Source: Flavobacterium omnivorum (GTDB lineage Bacteria > Bacteroidota > Bacteroidia > Flavobacteriales > Flavobacteriaceae). From it: a DNA stretch of 64,000 nucleotides. Every line of letters begins with the position of its first letter. Position 1 is the first letter of the stretch. Under the pieces are notes generated by a model. The model did no database searches. It saw nothing but the letters and a program-made list of their open reading frames with translations, and had not been told where the DNA came from. The position numbers and the translations under genes were made by a program. The stretch lies in assembly GCF_900099915.1 (NCBI RefSeq), contig NZ_FNDB01000001.1, positions 406,405 through 470,404 on the forward strand, written 5' to 3'. Below are positions 53,415 to 62,726 of the stretch, in pieces.

Positions 53415-53975
53415 ATGAAAGTAATCAACTTACATCAAGAGGAAAATGAATTGATCCTGTTGGCTGTCGAAAACAATCGACAAGCACAACAGCGGATTTA
53501 CACGCTGTTTTCTCCAAAAATGTTAAGCGTTTGCCGCCAATATATAAAAGACATTCATCAGGCTGAAGACCTTATGATTACCGCTTTTATGAAAGTGTTT
53601 ACAAATCTGCAGAATTTTCAGCACAAAGGAAGTTTTGAAGGCTGGATAAGGAGAATTATGGTCAACGAATGTATTTCTTTTATTCGAGTGGAGAAAAAGT
53701 TGAAATATATTGAAGATGAAACTTATTTTGAAGGAAGTTTTAACAATACTGAAAGCCAATTTGCAATTGCTGACATTCAATTTTTGATAGATAGTTTGCC
53801 GGACGGCTACAAAATGGTTTTCAATTTGTATGCTATCGAAGGATTCAAGCATCATGAAATTGCCAGTATGTTAGGGATTAAGGAAGGAACATCAAAATCG
53901 CAATTGTCGCATGCTAGAAAAATGCTGCAAGCACAGATCAATACCTTGAAAAATTACGAGTATGGAACCGAATAA
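53415..53975 (+). CDS. ECF-type RNA polymerase sigma factor
   Basis: A 186-residue sigma-70 family factor. The ATG at 53415 is chosen over a TTG at 53397. Region 2 is visible in AQQRIYTLFSPKMLSVCRQYI, AEDLMITAFMKVFTNLQNFQ, FEGWIRRIMVNECISFIR; region 4 in LPDGYKMVFNLYAIEGFKHHEIASMLGIKEGTSKSQLSHARKML. It overlaps the next gene, a one-helix membrane protein probably acting as anti-sigma, by 14 bases. The pair and the following barrel-like gene form a likely operon. Confidence 0.93.
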   Translation: MKVINLHQEENELILLAVENNRQAQQRIYTLFSPKMLSVCRQYIKDIHQAEDLMITAFMKVFTNLQNFQHKGSFEGWIRRIMVNECISFIRVEKKLKYIEDETYFEGSFNNTESQFAIADIQFLIDSLPDGYKMVFNLYAIEGFKHHEIASMLGIKEGTSKSQLSHARKMLQAQINTLKNYEYGTE

Positions 53976-54687
53976 ATTAGATCTTGAAATAAAACAGAAG
54001 TTGGAACGAAGAACTATTCAGCCCTCTGCACAAGCTTGGGACCGATTAGAAGCTATGTTAGATTCTGCTGAAAAAACAAAAAGCAAACGGAATACTAATT
54101 GGATTTACATTGCTGCGAGTTTTGTAGGTTTTCTACTTGTATGCACTGTTTTTTTTAATGGAGTTGAAATTGTAAAAGTAGATCCGACTGCTCCAATAGT
54201 TCTAGAAGAAAAACCAGATGAGAATAATTTAGAAAAGCCAGAAGTACTACGTAAAGACGTTGTATCTAGCCAGATTCAAAAAACAATAACGAAGGAGTAT
54301 AAAGTTGTTGCTGAAAATAATAATGTGAATAAGCAGTCAAAAGAATTTAATACTAAAGAAGATAAAGTTTCAAACGGCAATCCATCACGAGGAAATCAAG
54401 ATGTAGTCATTGTATCTGAAAATAAGAATTACCAATCAAACAGCATCAATAGATACGTTTCAGCAGAAAAATTATTAGCGGAAGTTAGTAACACTAAATT
54501 TGAGCCTAAAACTACTAATAAATCAATTGAAAAAAACAGAAAAACTATTTCAATAGATCCAAATAGTTTGTTATCTAATGCTGAATCAGAATTAAGTCAA
54601 TCATTTAGAGAATCGGCATTGGATAAATTCAACAAGAATTTTAATGCTATAAAAACAGTTTTAGTCAATAGAAATTACGCAGAATAA
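53962..54687 (+). CDS. Single-pass membrane protein, anti-sigma candidate
   Basis: A 241-residue protein: a short cytoplasmic N-terminus (1-45; LERRTIQPSAQAWDRLEAML), one transmembrane helix (about 47-67; WIYIAASFVGFLLVCTVFF) and a charged, low-complexity periplasmic part. The AWDRLEAML motif before the helix is common in Bacteroidota anti-sigma-like proteins. The 14-base overlap with the sigma gene points to coupled expression, and hence the proposed role is inference from context. No zinc anti-sigma motif (HxxxCxxC) is present. Confidence 0.75.
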   Translation: MEPNKLDLEIKQKLERRTIQPSAQAWDRLEAMLDSAEKTKSKRNTNWIYIAASFVGFLLVCTVFFNGVEIVKVDPTAPIVLEEKPDENNLEKPEVLRKDVVSSQIQKTITKEYKVVAENNNVNKQSKEFNTKEDKVSNGNPSRGNQDVVIVSENKNYQSNSINRYVSAEKLLAEVSNTKFEPKTTNKSIEKNRKTISIDPNSLLSNAESELSQSFRESALDKFNKNFNAIKTVLVNRNYAE

Positions 54688-54721
54688 ATTAAAATCAATC
54701 ATCAATCAAAAATCGAACATT

Positions 54722-56317
54722 ATGCAAAAAATTATTTTAATCACAGTACTAATGCTGGTTGCGATGGCAACTAAGTTAACTGCTCAAGAAGTAAATTCAG
54801 AAAAATATCCGTTAGAGTGGAGTTACAGACAACCGGAAATAGAAAGTTATGAAATGGGTCCTGATAAAAACCCTGAATTTGTTAATCAAGATGTTTTCAC
54901 CATTAAATCAGTTAAAAGCCCAATCATTGGTTTTGGTAATATTATGAAATCCATCAAGTCTGATTTGTATTTAGGGAAAACAGTCAAAATGACTGGTTAT
55001 GTGAAAAGTAATAAAGTAAGATCATGGGCTGGACTTTGGATGCGCGCAGATTATTATGATACTGCTGTTCTCTCTTTTGATAATATGCAAAGAAGAGCTA
55101 TCAAAGAAACGACTGATTGGACTAAATATGAAATAGTTTTATTTGTGCCAATGGAAGCAACATCGATTTCTTATGGAGTTTTATTAGATGGAACAGGTCA
55201 AATTTGGTTTAAAGACGTTAAACTTGAAATTGTTGATAATACTGTTCCTGAAACGGGTTCGATTAAAGGAAGAGAACATAAAGAAATTTCATTTGAGAAA
55301 AGGGCGAAAGCAATTGCCAATCAAATTAAAACAATTAGCGACACTCAGAAAAATGCTTTGAAAACTGAAATTGATGCATTAGATAAAGAAGTTGCTAAAG
55401 GAATAATTTCTAAAGAAAAAGCGGATGAATTTAAATTGAAAAAAGCGGAAGAACGCGCCGCTACTATTGAAACAAAAGTCGCTATTGAAGAAGGGAAATT
55501 AAATCAATTAATTCAAGATATAGTAGATGGAAAGTTTGAAGATGAAAATAGGTACAAAAATAGCGGTACGAGTATCATTATAGGCGGCAGTACGGATTCT
55601 ATTGGAAAGAATAAAAGAGAAATTAATATTACATCTATGAAAGTCTATAATGGACAGTCAGACAAAGAAGATCGACAATCTAAGCGAACAACAAGTCAGG
55701 TGGTTTTTGCTGCAGGCTTAAATAATGTGGTAACCAATAAAAGTGTCGAAAAATCAGATTTCAGGTATTTGGGTTCTCATTTTTATGAATGGGGATTAAC
55801 TTATAACTCCAGAATTTTAAAAAACAACAATCTATTACATGCAAAATATGGATTTTCCGTAATGTACAATAATTTGCGAGCTACAGATAATAGGTATTTT
55901 GTAGCGGATGGAAACCAAACAAATTTAGAGTTAAATCCAATTCGTCAGGATGATTCTCGTTTCAAGAATGTAAATGTAGTATTTCCAGTGCACCTAGAAT
56001 TTGACTTCACAAAATCCAAAGAAAGAGAGGGGAAGACCTATTTTAAAACACACGATAGTTTTCGTATTGGTTTAGGAGGATACGTTGGTACAAATCTAAA
56101 ATCGAAGCAATATGTAAAGTATGATATTGATGAATATAAGTCAAGAGAAATAACTAAAGGTAATTTTAATGTTGATAGTTTTGTATATGGATTAAGTACT
56201 TACGTAGGATATAAAGCTACTAGTCTGTACTTAAAATATGATTTGAATCCTTTGTTTAAAGATAATTTAGTGAAACAAAACAACATGTCTTTAGGACTGC
56301 GTTTTGATTTCAATTAA
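54722..56317 (+). CDS. Secreted protein with jelly-roll, coiled coil and barrel-like domains
   Basis: A 531-residue exported protein (signal ending LTAQ). Residues about 25-170 are a beta-sandwich domain (TGYVKSNKVRSWAGLWMRAD, GVLLDGTGQIWFKDVKLEI) as found before GyrI-like and S41-peptidase proteins. Residues about 190-275 are a coiled coil with KR-rich heptads. The C-terminal half has alternating hydrophobic strands and ends in NMSLGLRFDFN, as in outer membrane barrels. It is probably a target or sensor of the upstream sigma operon; function unknown. Confidence 0.75.
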   Translation: MQKIILITVLMLVAMATKLTAQEVNSEKYPLEWSYRQPEIESYEMGPDKNPEFVNQDVFTIKSVKSPIIGFGNIMKSIKSDLYLGKTVKMTGYVKSNKVRSWAGLWMRADYYDTAVLSFDNMQRRAIKETTDWTKYEIVLFVPMEATSISYGVLLDGTGQIWFKDVKLEIVDNTVPETGSIKGREHKEISFEKRAKAIANQIKTISDTQKNALKTEIDALDKEVAKGIISKEKADEFKLKKAEERAATIETKVAIEEGKLNQLIQDIVDGKFEDENRYKNSGTSIIIGGSTDSIGKNKREINITSMKVYNGQSDKEDRQSKRTTSQVVFAAGLNNVVTNKSVEKSDFRYLGSHFYEWGLTYNSRILKNNNLLHAKYGFSVMYNNLRATDNRYFVADGNQTNLELNPIRQDDSRFKNVNVVFPVHLEFDFTKSKEREGKTYFKTHDSFRIGLGGYVGTNLKSKQYVKYDIDEYKSREITKGNFNVDSFVYGLSTYVGYKATSLYLKYDLNPLFKDNLVKQNNMSLGLRFDFN

Positions 56318-56388
56318 GGATTTAAAAGGACATATAAAAGTTAAATATAGTGATGTTTAGAGAGCAATAACTTCATAAGTTAATGCAA

Positions 56389-57468
56389 TTATTCAAAAGA
56401 TAAGGGAAGGAAAAGTGAAATTTTTGTTCCCTTATTTTCATTTGAAATAATACTGAAAACGCCTTTTATTTTTTTTATTATAGTCTTACTTAAATAGAGG
56501 CCCAACCCTAATCCTTGTTGCTCTCTTTCATCACGATTGAATTGTTGCGCCGCATTTATGGTCTTTAATTCTTTGGGACTGAACCCAATTCCAAAATCAC
56601 GGATAATCAATTCATAATAGGTGTCGTTATATTTTTCTCCAGAAATAATTATAATTGTATCGGTGGGCGAAAATTTTAAAGCATTGTCAATCAATTCAAA
56701 GAGTATAAAATTTAAATTTTTTTTACTAATTTTTAAATTTGATTTATCAATTTGAAAAGTGATTCTTTTTTCTTGATTTTTATAGGTAGTGAGAATTTTC
56801 TTTTTTGTCTTCAAAAATACATTTAGGATTTCACACTCTTCATTATTTGAAAAGTTAAGTTCATTATTTTTTAAACTTTCATAGAGAATTAGGTTCTGCA
56901 TAGTTCTATTCAAGCGTTCTCCTGATATTTTTATGGCATTATAAAAATCTTTACGATCTTCTTTTTCTAATTCATTTGCGTTTTCAAGTAAGAGGTCTAT
57001 GGAGCCCAATATACCGTTAAGGGGCGTGTTGACTTCGTGTAGAAAATATTTTTTTTCGCCCACATATAAATTATTGTGCACATTTTTTATTTTTTGGAAT
57101 CGGTCAATTTTTGTTTCTATTATATTTAATAATTCTTTTGTTTTAAATGGTTTTGATATAAAATCATCTGCTCCATTGAGCATGCATTTTCTCATTAGAT
57201 TATCTTCTTTTTTTGCCGTCATAAAAATAAAAGGAATGGCTACTAAAGCCTTATTCTCTTTTATTATATCATGGAATTTTGTACCATCCATGATGGGCAT
57301 CATTATATCACATAGTATTAAATCTGGAATCCAATACTCTATAATATCTAAAGCTTCTTGTCCATTACTAGCTGATTTCACCTCGTAATTTTTGTAGATA
57401 AGAAATTCAGTTGTGGTTTCTCTGATGTTTAGTTCATCGTCAACCAAAAGTATTTTGTTTTTGTTCAT
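56389..57468 (-). CDS. Receiver-histidine kinase fusion (response regulator with kinase output), copy 1
   Basis: A 359-residue cytosolic protein: receiver domain (5-118) with the phospho-acceptor D54 in LILCDIMMP and K106 in SKPFK, a short linker, HisKA-like helix with H144 in FLHEVNTPLNG, and a HATPase domain (about 240-358) with N-box ELIDNALKFS, DFGIGF and GLGLGLYLSK. It has no membrane part, so it is probably a relay component. It is a close paralog of the protein at 59429, but here no PAS kinase gene lies upstream, leaving it an orphan. Confidence 0.92.
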   Translation of the reverse strand: MNKNKILLVDDELNIRETTTEFLIYKNYEVKSASNGQEALDIIEYWIPDLILCDIMMPIMDGTKFHDIIKENKALVAIPFIFMTAKKEDNLMRKCMLNGADDFISKPFKTKELLNIIETKIDRFQKIKNVHNNLYVGEKKYFLHEVNTPLNGILGSIDLLLENANELEKEDRKDFYNAIKISGERLNRTMQNLILYESLKNNELNFSNNEECEILNVFLKTKKKILTTYKNQEKRITFQIDKSNLKISKKNLNFILFELIDNALKFSPTDTIIIISGEKYNDTYYELIIRDFGIGFSPKELKTINAAQQFNRDEREQQGLGLGLYLSKTIIKKIKGVFSIISNENKGTKISLFLPLSFE

Positions 57469-57678
57469 AAAAATAAGGATAAGAATCGGCTGCTAGAAAC
57501 CCCTTTTTAATATTTAAATTTATAGCTTCAGTCGATAAATAGATTTTGGATAAAGCTCTAAAAAACTAATCTATAAAGGTATTTCAATTTCAATTTTAGT
57601 TCCAATAAGTGTAGATAATTTTAAAAAAAATAGCTATAATTTAAAATCGGATTAGTTAATTTCACGAATTTTAAAATC

Positions 57679-58627
57679 AAAAAATAAAAATAGTTTTAAT
57701 TGAAGATGATTTAGTTTTAGGAAGTTTGATTCTGGAATTATTATTGTTAAATGATTTTATCGTTGATTGGTTCAAAGATGGTCAAGAAGCACTAAAACAT
57801 CTTCAAAAAAAGTGCCTGACATCATAATTAGTGATTTTATGATGCCAAATATGAATGGAGAAGAATTATTTTTAAGAATTCTAAAAGATAGTAAATACAA
57901 TGCTGTCCCTTTTATAATAAGTACCGCAAATATGGAGGAAGGGGTTAAATACCGTCAACTTAAAAATGGTGTATATGATTATATAATGAAGCCATTTAAA
58001 GTAAAAGAGTTGATTTTTAAAATTAATAATGTAATTGATTTTAAAAAAAATATTGAAAAGAAACTAAGTCCTGATCCATTTTCAAAAGTTACTATAAAGT
58101 TGTCTGAAAAGATTTTATCACTTCAATTAATACAATCCTATGTAAAAAATTAAAGTCTAAAGTTGATATTGATGAGTGGTCTAAAAAACTTTTTATCAGC
58201 AAGTCGACTTTGGAAAAAAAATCAGAAAGCTTAGTAACAAAAATATAACCCAATATAATCAATAAGAATAAAACAATGGTGCATTTTTTTTACCATATAA
58301 TTCATTTAAGTTTCATTTGTTAGGCTTATATACCTTAAACAACAATAAGGTCATTTAAGGTTTAATGCTTATATGACTCCTATGTTAAATATTATTTCAC
58401 TCATTTTATAGTACGACATTAAATAGGTCCAACTGCTTATAAAGGAGTATAAGCTTGATTTTGCAATTAAACTCATCAATTTAGGAGAAAGAAATATTCA
58501 GTTTTTAGTCGATAAAACTGGCTTTAATTCCTTTTCTTATTTCACTACAAGTTTCAAAGCGTATAAAGGGATGACTCCATCTGATTGTATTAAGTCTATT
58601 CAATTGAACAATCATCCGCAAGGCTAA
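57679..58627 (+). pseudogene. Decayed response regulator-AraC gene
   Basis: This is a broken paralog of the intact gene at 62727. The initiator ATG has become ATC (at about 57676). Single-base deletions shift the frame near 57805 (A-run before GTGCCTGA) and near 58108. After the CCCAATATAAT codons a segment of about 185 bases (58258-58443) replaces a few residues, then the frame resumes with EYKLDFAIKLINLGERNIQF and AraC HTH residues to the TAA at 58625. The receiver and HTH are still recognisable. No functional protein is likely. Confidence 0.85.
58258..58443. repeat. Insertion in the decayed regulator containing an ACCTTAAATGAC-type repeat
   Basis: The segment interrupts the homology to the 62727 gene. 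It includes AAGGTCATTTAAGG, whose complement matches the repeat at 24547 over 12 bases, and CTTATATGACT. It may be a dispersed intergenic repeat that moved in. Confidence 0.5.
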
Positions 58628-58751
58628 TGAAGATCCCAAAATCAGTACCATTTTAAATTATTTCTTTTATTTTTTAATTTATTAGTCAAAAAGGAATTGA
58701 TCTCTTTTTAGGATTTTATATTTAAAGTGTAATTCCATGAAAAAGTAAATT

Positions 58752-58916
58752 ATGAATACTCCTCTTTCAGATAGTGATTGGGCAAAATTAGATATTTTGC
58801 TAAAGAATAAAGACGTGAATTTAAGTAAAACAATTAATCTCTGTGTCAGCACAGTCTTCCTTCTTGGAGTATGTATTATGGTTTTTGCATTTTTTATTTT
58901 CGTAATATTTAAATAA
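58752..58916 (+). CDS. Small one-helix membrane protein
   Basis: A 54-residue reading frame, too short for most gene finders: a polar N-terminus (MNTPLSDSDWAKLDILLKNK) and one hydrophobic segment (about 30-53, TVFLLGVCIMVFAFFIFVIF). It lies in an 800-base gap between two regulatory clusters. Nothing homologous is recognised, and it may be spurious, although the amphipathic-then-membrane organisation looks protein-like. Confidence 0.45.
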   Translation: MNTPLSDSDWAKLDILLKNKDVNLSKTINLCVSTVFLLGVCIMVFAFFIFVIFK

Positions 58917-59428
58917 GACCGCTGAATTAATTCTTGATAGACTTTGCTTTTAGTACAGATTTGCCCATAGTATCATAGGAATTATTTAGAAAAATTTGTA
59001 AATTAAATTCCTATGTTTTAAAAAAATTATCTATTTTATTTATTGGAAAAAATTAGTTCAAAAATTAAGAAAGTAAAATAGAATCTTGATTTAATAGTCT
59101 TTTTTTGATATTTAAAATTATCACTACTTCTTTTTAACCTATCAATTAAAATCCGTAATCAAGTTGTTTCTTAATCTATATTTGGTTCAAGATTTGGGGT
59201 TCTTACCGGACAGCTTACTTAAAATTTATTAGGAGTAATGAGTTTTTATAATTAAGATTTGGTTGATTAATGTAAGCTGTTTTGGTAGGAATATTTAATT
59301 TTAAGATCCTCTCTTAATGATATAGCTGGCGATATTTTTAAGTTTTGATATAATCTTAAATTTCGCACTTCTCTTCTTGCATTTTTATATCTTTAAAAAG
59401 GTTGAGTACAATAAATTAATTATATCTT
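58917..59428. other. Gene-free A/T-rich region
   Basis: No reading frame is supported. It contains an 84-base segment bounded by imperfect inverted repeats (59204-59218 and 59272-59287). Confidence 0.5.
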
Positions 59429-60568
59429 CTATATGATTTGAGATTGAATTGATTTGTTATATTTTATATTTTCTGAAAATAATAGCGGTTCTTTTGTACT
59501 TAAAGGCAGGAATAAATTGATAGTTGTGCCTTCATTTTCTTTTGATACAATAGTGAAAACGCCATTTGATTTTTTTATAATAATTTTGCTTAAAAAGAGC
59601 CCTAATCCTAATCCTTGCTGCTCTCTTTCTTCCCTATTAAATTGTTGCGCAGCGCCTATTTTATTTAATTCCTGTTCACTGAAGCCAATCCCGAAATCTC
59701 GGATCACTAATTCATAATATTCATTATTGAACTGTTCTCCAGAAACAATAATGACTTTGTTATTTGAAGAGAATTTTAAGGCATTATCTATTAATTCAAA
59801 AAATATATACTGCAAATGCTCTTCACTGATTTTAATCATTGCTTTATCAATTTCAAAAGTTATTCTTTTTTCTTGATCTTCATAAATTTTAAAAATTTTT
59901 TCTTTTGTTTTCAAAAATGCATTCAAAATTTCAGAACTAAAATTGTCATTAAATTCAATTGAATTATTTTTAAGATTTTCATATAGAATTAAATTTTGCA
60001 TGGTTCTATTTAATCGCTTACCCGATATTTTAATCGCTTCATAGAATGCAGATATTTCTTTTTTCTCTAGTTTCTCTTGATTTTCAATCAGAAGTTCAAT
60101 CGGACCTAAAATTCCATTTATTGGTGTATTGATTTCATGTAAAAAAACCTTTTCTTTACCCAGATATAAATTACTATAAGAATTCTTTATTTTTTCAAAT
60201 CGTGCTAGCTTTGATTCAATGATAGATGTCAATTCTATTATTTTGAATGGTTTAGCCACGTAATCATCAGCCCCTTCCAGCAGACACTTTCTCATTAGAT
60301 CATTTTCCTTTTTGGCAGTCAAAAAAATAAATGGAATAGTGTTCAAAGATGGAATATCCTTGATAATTTCATGTAAGGCATTGCCATCCATAACAGGCAT
60401 CATGATATCGCATAGAATTAGGTCGGGTTGCCAGTACTCTAATATATCGAGAGCTTCTTGACCATTGTTAGCTGTTTTAACATCATAGTTTTGATAACGA
60501 AGAAGTTCACTGATAGTCTCTCTTAAGTTTAATTCGTCATCAACTAATAGAATTTTATTTTTGTTCAT
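59429..60568 (-). CDS. Receiver-histidine kinase fusion, copy 2
   Basis: A 379-residue paralog of the 56389 gene with the same layout: receiver (D54 in LILCDIMMP, AKPFK Lys), HisKA with VFLHEINTPING, and HATPase with ELIDNALKFS, DFGIGF and GLGLGLFLSK. It overlaps the stop of the PAS kinase gene by 14 bases and is expected to take phosphate from it. The two make one operon on the minus strand. A receiver at the N-terminus and a kinase at the C-terminus is the reverse of usual hybrid kinases. Confidence 0.92.
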   Translation of the reverse strand: MNKNKILLVDDELNLRETISELLRYQNYDVKTANNGQEALDILEYWQPDLILCDIMMPVMDGNALHEIIKDIPSLNTIPFIFLTAKKENDLMRKCLLEGADDYVAKPFKIIELTSIIESKLARFEKIKNSYSNLYLGKEKVFLHEINTPINGILGPIELLIENQEKLEKKEISAFYEAIKISGKRLNRTMQNLILYENLKNNSIEFNDNFSSEILNAFLKTKEKIFKIYEDQEKRITFEIDKAMIKISEEHLQYIFFELIDNALKFSSNNKVIIVSGEQFNNEYYELVIRDFGIGFSEQELNKIGAAQQFNREEREQQGLGLGLFLSKIIIKKSNGVFTIVSKENEGTTINLFLPLSTKEPLLFSENIKYNKSIQSQII

Positions 60569-62564
60569 ATGGGAAATTTAATTTTATTGTTGTTCCATAG
60601 TTTTCTTTGCTTTTCAATTCTATTTTACCGTTTAAAAAAACTGTAAATTGTTTTACAATTGTTAAACCCAGACCAGAACCAATAATGGTAGTTGTATTTG
60701 AAGCTCTAAAAAAAGAGGTGAAAAGATATTTAATTTCATTTTCGGGAATTCCAATCCCAAAATCAGTTACTTTTATTTCAATTTCGTTCTCTAAATAGGT
60801 CATGACTAAAATTGGATCAGGTTTACCGGTAGAATATTTAAATGCATTACTGATTAAATTTGTTAAAATATGGGTTAATAAAGTTTCATCAGTTTGAAAA
60901 ACCTGCTTTTTGCCCTTTATTTCTATTTGAATCTTTCTTTTTTCAAGAGCTCTGTGAAAATAAGTGTCAACTAATGTGTTAATAAATATATTGAGATTAA
61001 TATTTTTAATTTCTTTTTTAATTTTTTTAGATTCGTACTTCCCAAAAATTAAAATATTGTTCATTAATTCAGTCATTCGGTCAACTTCTTTTTTTATCCT
61101 TGAAGTAATGTTTTCAACGGAATTGCCTGTTTTTTCATCAAGATGATTTGTTTTAAGATCAATAAGTTCTGCATTAGAATAGATAACAGTCAACGGAGTT
61201 CTAAATTGATGTGATGCCATTGCGACAAATCTTGATTTCATTTCACTTAGCTCTCTCTCTCTCTTGAGAGCAGTTTTGATTTCTTGTTCGGCTTTTATTC
61301 GTTCACTGACATCTCTGCTAGAAGTTTGAATTCCTACTATAACATTCTCGGTGTTTAAAATATTTCTTGCGGAGGTTTCTAACCAGATATAACTGTTGTC
61401 TTTTCTTCTGAATCTAAAAGTGAATGTTATAGGTTTCGAATCTCTGAGAAAGTCTTTCTGAACATTTCTTATTCGTTCACCATCATCTGGATGTACAAAA
61501 TCAAAGGCTATTTTATTTAGCATTTCAATAGGTTCATATCCTAAAATTTCCTTTATAGAATTTGAAACGTAGGTATAACCTCCATTAATATTATGTTGGG
61601 AAATTAAATCAGTAGTATTGTCAGCAATAAATCTAAATTTTTCTTCGGATAACTCTAGTTGTTTTTCTTTTTCTATAATTTCGGTAATGTCGATAAAGGT
61701 TGCAATAATTTTTTTGGGTATGCCTTTTTTGTTTTTTTTCAATAAACCGAAGTATTTTACCCAAACAATATGTCCATCTTTATGAACCATTCTTACTATT
61801 CCGTTATGATTACTGGATTTTTCAGCTATGAAATTTTCTAAATCTACTACCATTTTCAGTAAATCTTCAGGATGGATAATGTTTTTCCAAAATTCAGCAT
61901 CAACTGTTATCTCATCGTTTGTGTAGCCTAATATTTTTGCCCAATTATAGGAAAAAATACTTTTATTGGTTTTAATGTTTAATTCCCATAGGGCTTGATT
62001 AGAACCTTTCATGTAGAAGTCAAATTTTTTTAATGTAGCTTCTAATTTTGAAGTACTTTTGTCTTGATTGAGGCGAAGCCCAATATTTATAGAAACGGTT
62101 TGTAAGGCATATACTTCTTCATCTACCCATATTCTTTCCGTTTTGCAATCATCATAACCAATCCATCCCCAAAAGAGATTGTCGGAAAAAATTGGAGTGA
62201 ATAGGTAGGATTTTATGTCTTGCATTTCCATAATTTCCCGGAAATAATCATTTTCAATTTCTTTTACAAGTCCATAAAAAGGTTCGTTTTTTACTAATTT
62301 TTCATAAAGTCCAGGGAAAGCGGCATATGTAAGGCCACTCAGATTTGGATTATCAATGTAAGATTCAATATGGTCATTGCACCATTCGTGGGTATAGTAG
62401 AGTTTTAGCCCGTCATTATCGGTGTGATTTTTAAAAATATAACATCTGTCAAATTCTTGGATTTTGCCAATATCAGTAATGCAAAAATTTAGTGCATCGT
62501 CGATTGAACCTCCTTGCAAAAGATGATAATTTGCTTTTGAAATGCTCAATAAAATATTTTTCAT
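60555..62564 (-). CDS. GAF-PAS-PAS sensor histidine kinase
   Basis: A 669-residue cytosolic kinase with no transmembrane helix: GAF-like domain (about 15-165; DALNFCITDIGKIQEFDRCYIF, GWIGYDD), PAS (175-295; FSYNWAKILGYTNDEI, PAC TFIDITE), PAS (305-425; GGYTYVSNSIKEILGYEP), HisKA with H452 in MASHQFRTPLTVI, and HATPase (545-665; NLISNAFKYS, DFGIGIP, GSGLGLTIV). Signal unknown. It is divergent from the RR-AraC gene at 62727 and coupled to the receiver-kinase downstream. Confidence 0.94.
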   Translation of the reverse strand: MKNILLSISKANYHLLQGGSIDDALNFCITDIGKIQEFDRCYIFKNHTDNDGLKLYYTHEWCNDHIESYIDNPNLSGLTYAAFPGLYEKLVKNEPFYGLVKEIENDYFREIMEMQDIKSYLFTPIFSDNLFWGWIGYDDCKTERIWVDEEVYALQTVSINIGLRLNQDKSTSKLEATLKKFDFYMKGSNQALWELNIKTNKSIFSYNWAKILGYTNDEITVDAEFWKNIIHPEDLLKMVVDLENFIAEKSSNHNGIVRMVHKDGHIVWVKYFGLLKKNKKGIPKKIIATFIDITEIIEKEKQLELSEEKFRFIADNTTDLISQHNINGGYTYVSNSIKEILGYEPIEMLNKIAFDFVHPDDGERIRNVQKDFLRDSKPITFTFRFRRKDNSYIWLETSARNILNTENVIVGIQTSSRDVSERIKAEQEIKTALKRERELSEMKSRFVAMASHQFRTPLTVIYSNAELIDLKTNHLDEKTGNSVENITSRIKKEVDRMTELMNNILIFGKYESKKIKKEIKNINLNIFINTLVDTYFHRALEKRKIQIEIKGKKQVFQTDETLLTHILTNLISNAFKYSTGKPDPILVMTYLENEIEIKVTDFGIGIPENEIKYLFTSFFRASNTTTIIGSGLGLTIVKQFTVFLNGKIELKSKENYGTTIKLNFPYEQK

Positions 62565-62726
62565 TGTTCTGATAGTATGAATTGTACAAAAGGGGTTTGT
62601 TTATTTTTTATCAGTAATTTTATTTGTTGATAAAAGTATTTTATTTAAATTTTTTAATGGTTTTAGTTACTGATAATTTAAAATAAAATAAGGTTTAATT
62701 AAAATAGAAATTGTTAATTTAGTAAA

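Noticed and set aside
57767..58153. Fragment frame with receiver motifs as an independent gene
   Set aside because: It is the middle part of the decayed RR-AraC gene between two frameshifts, not a separate protein.
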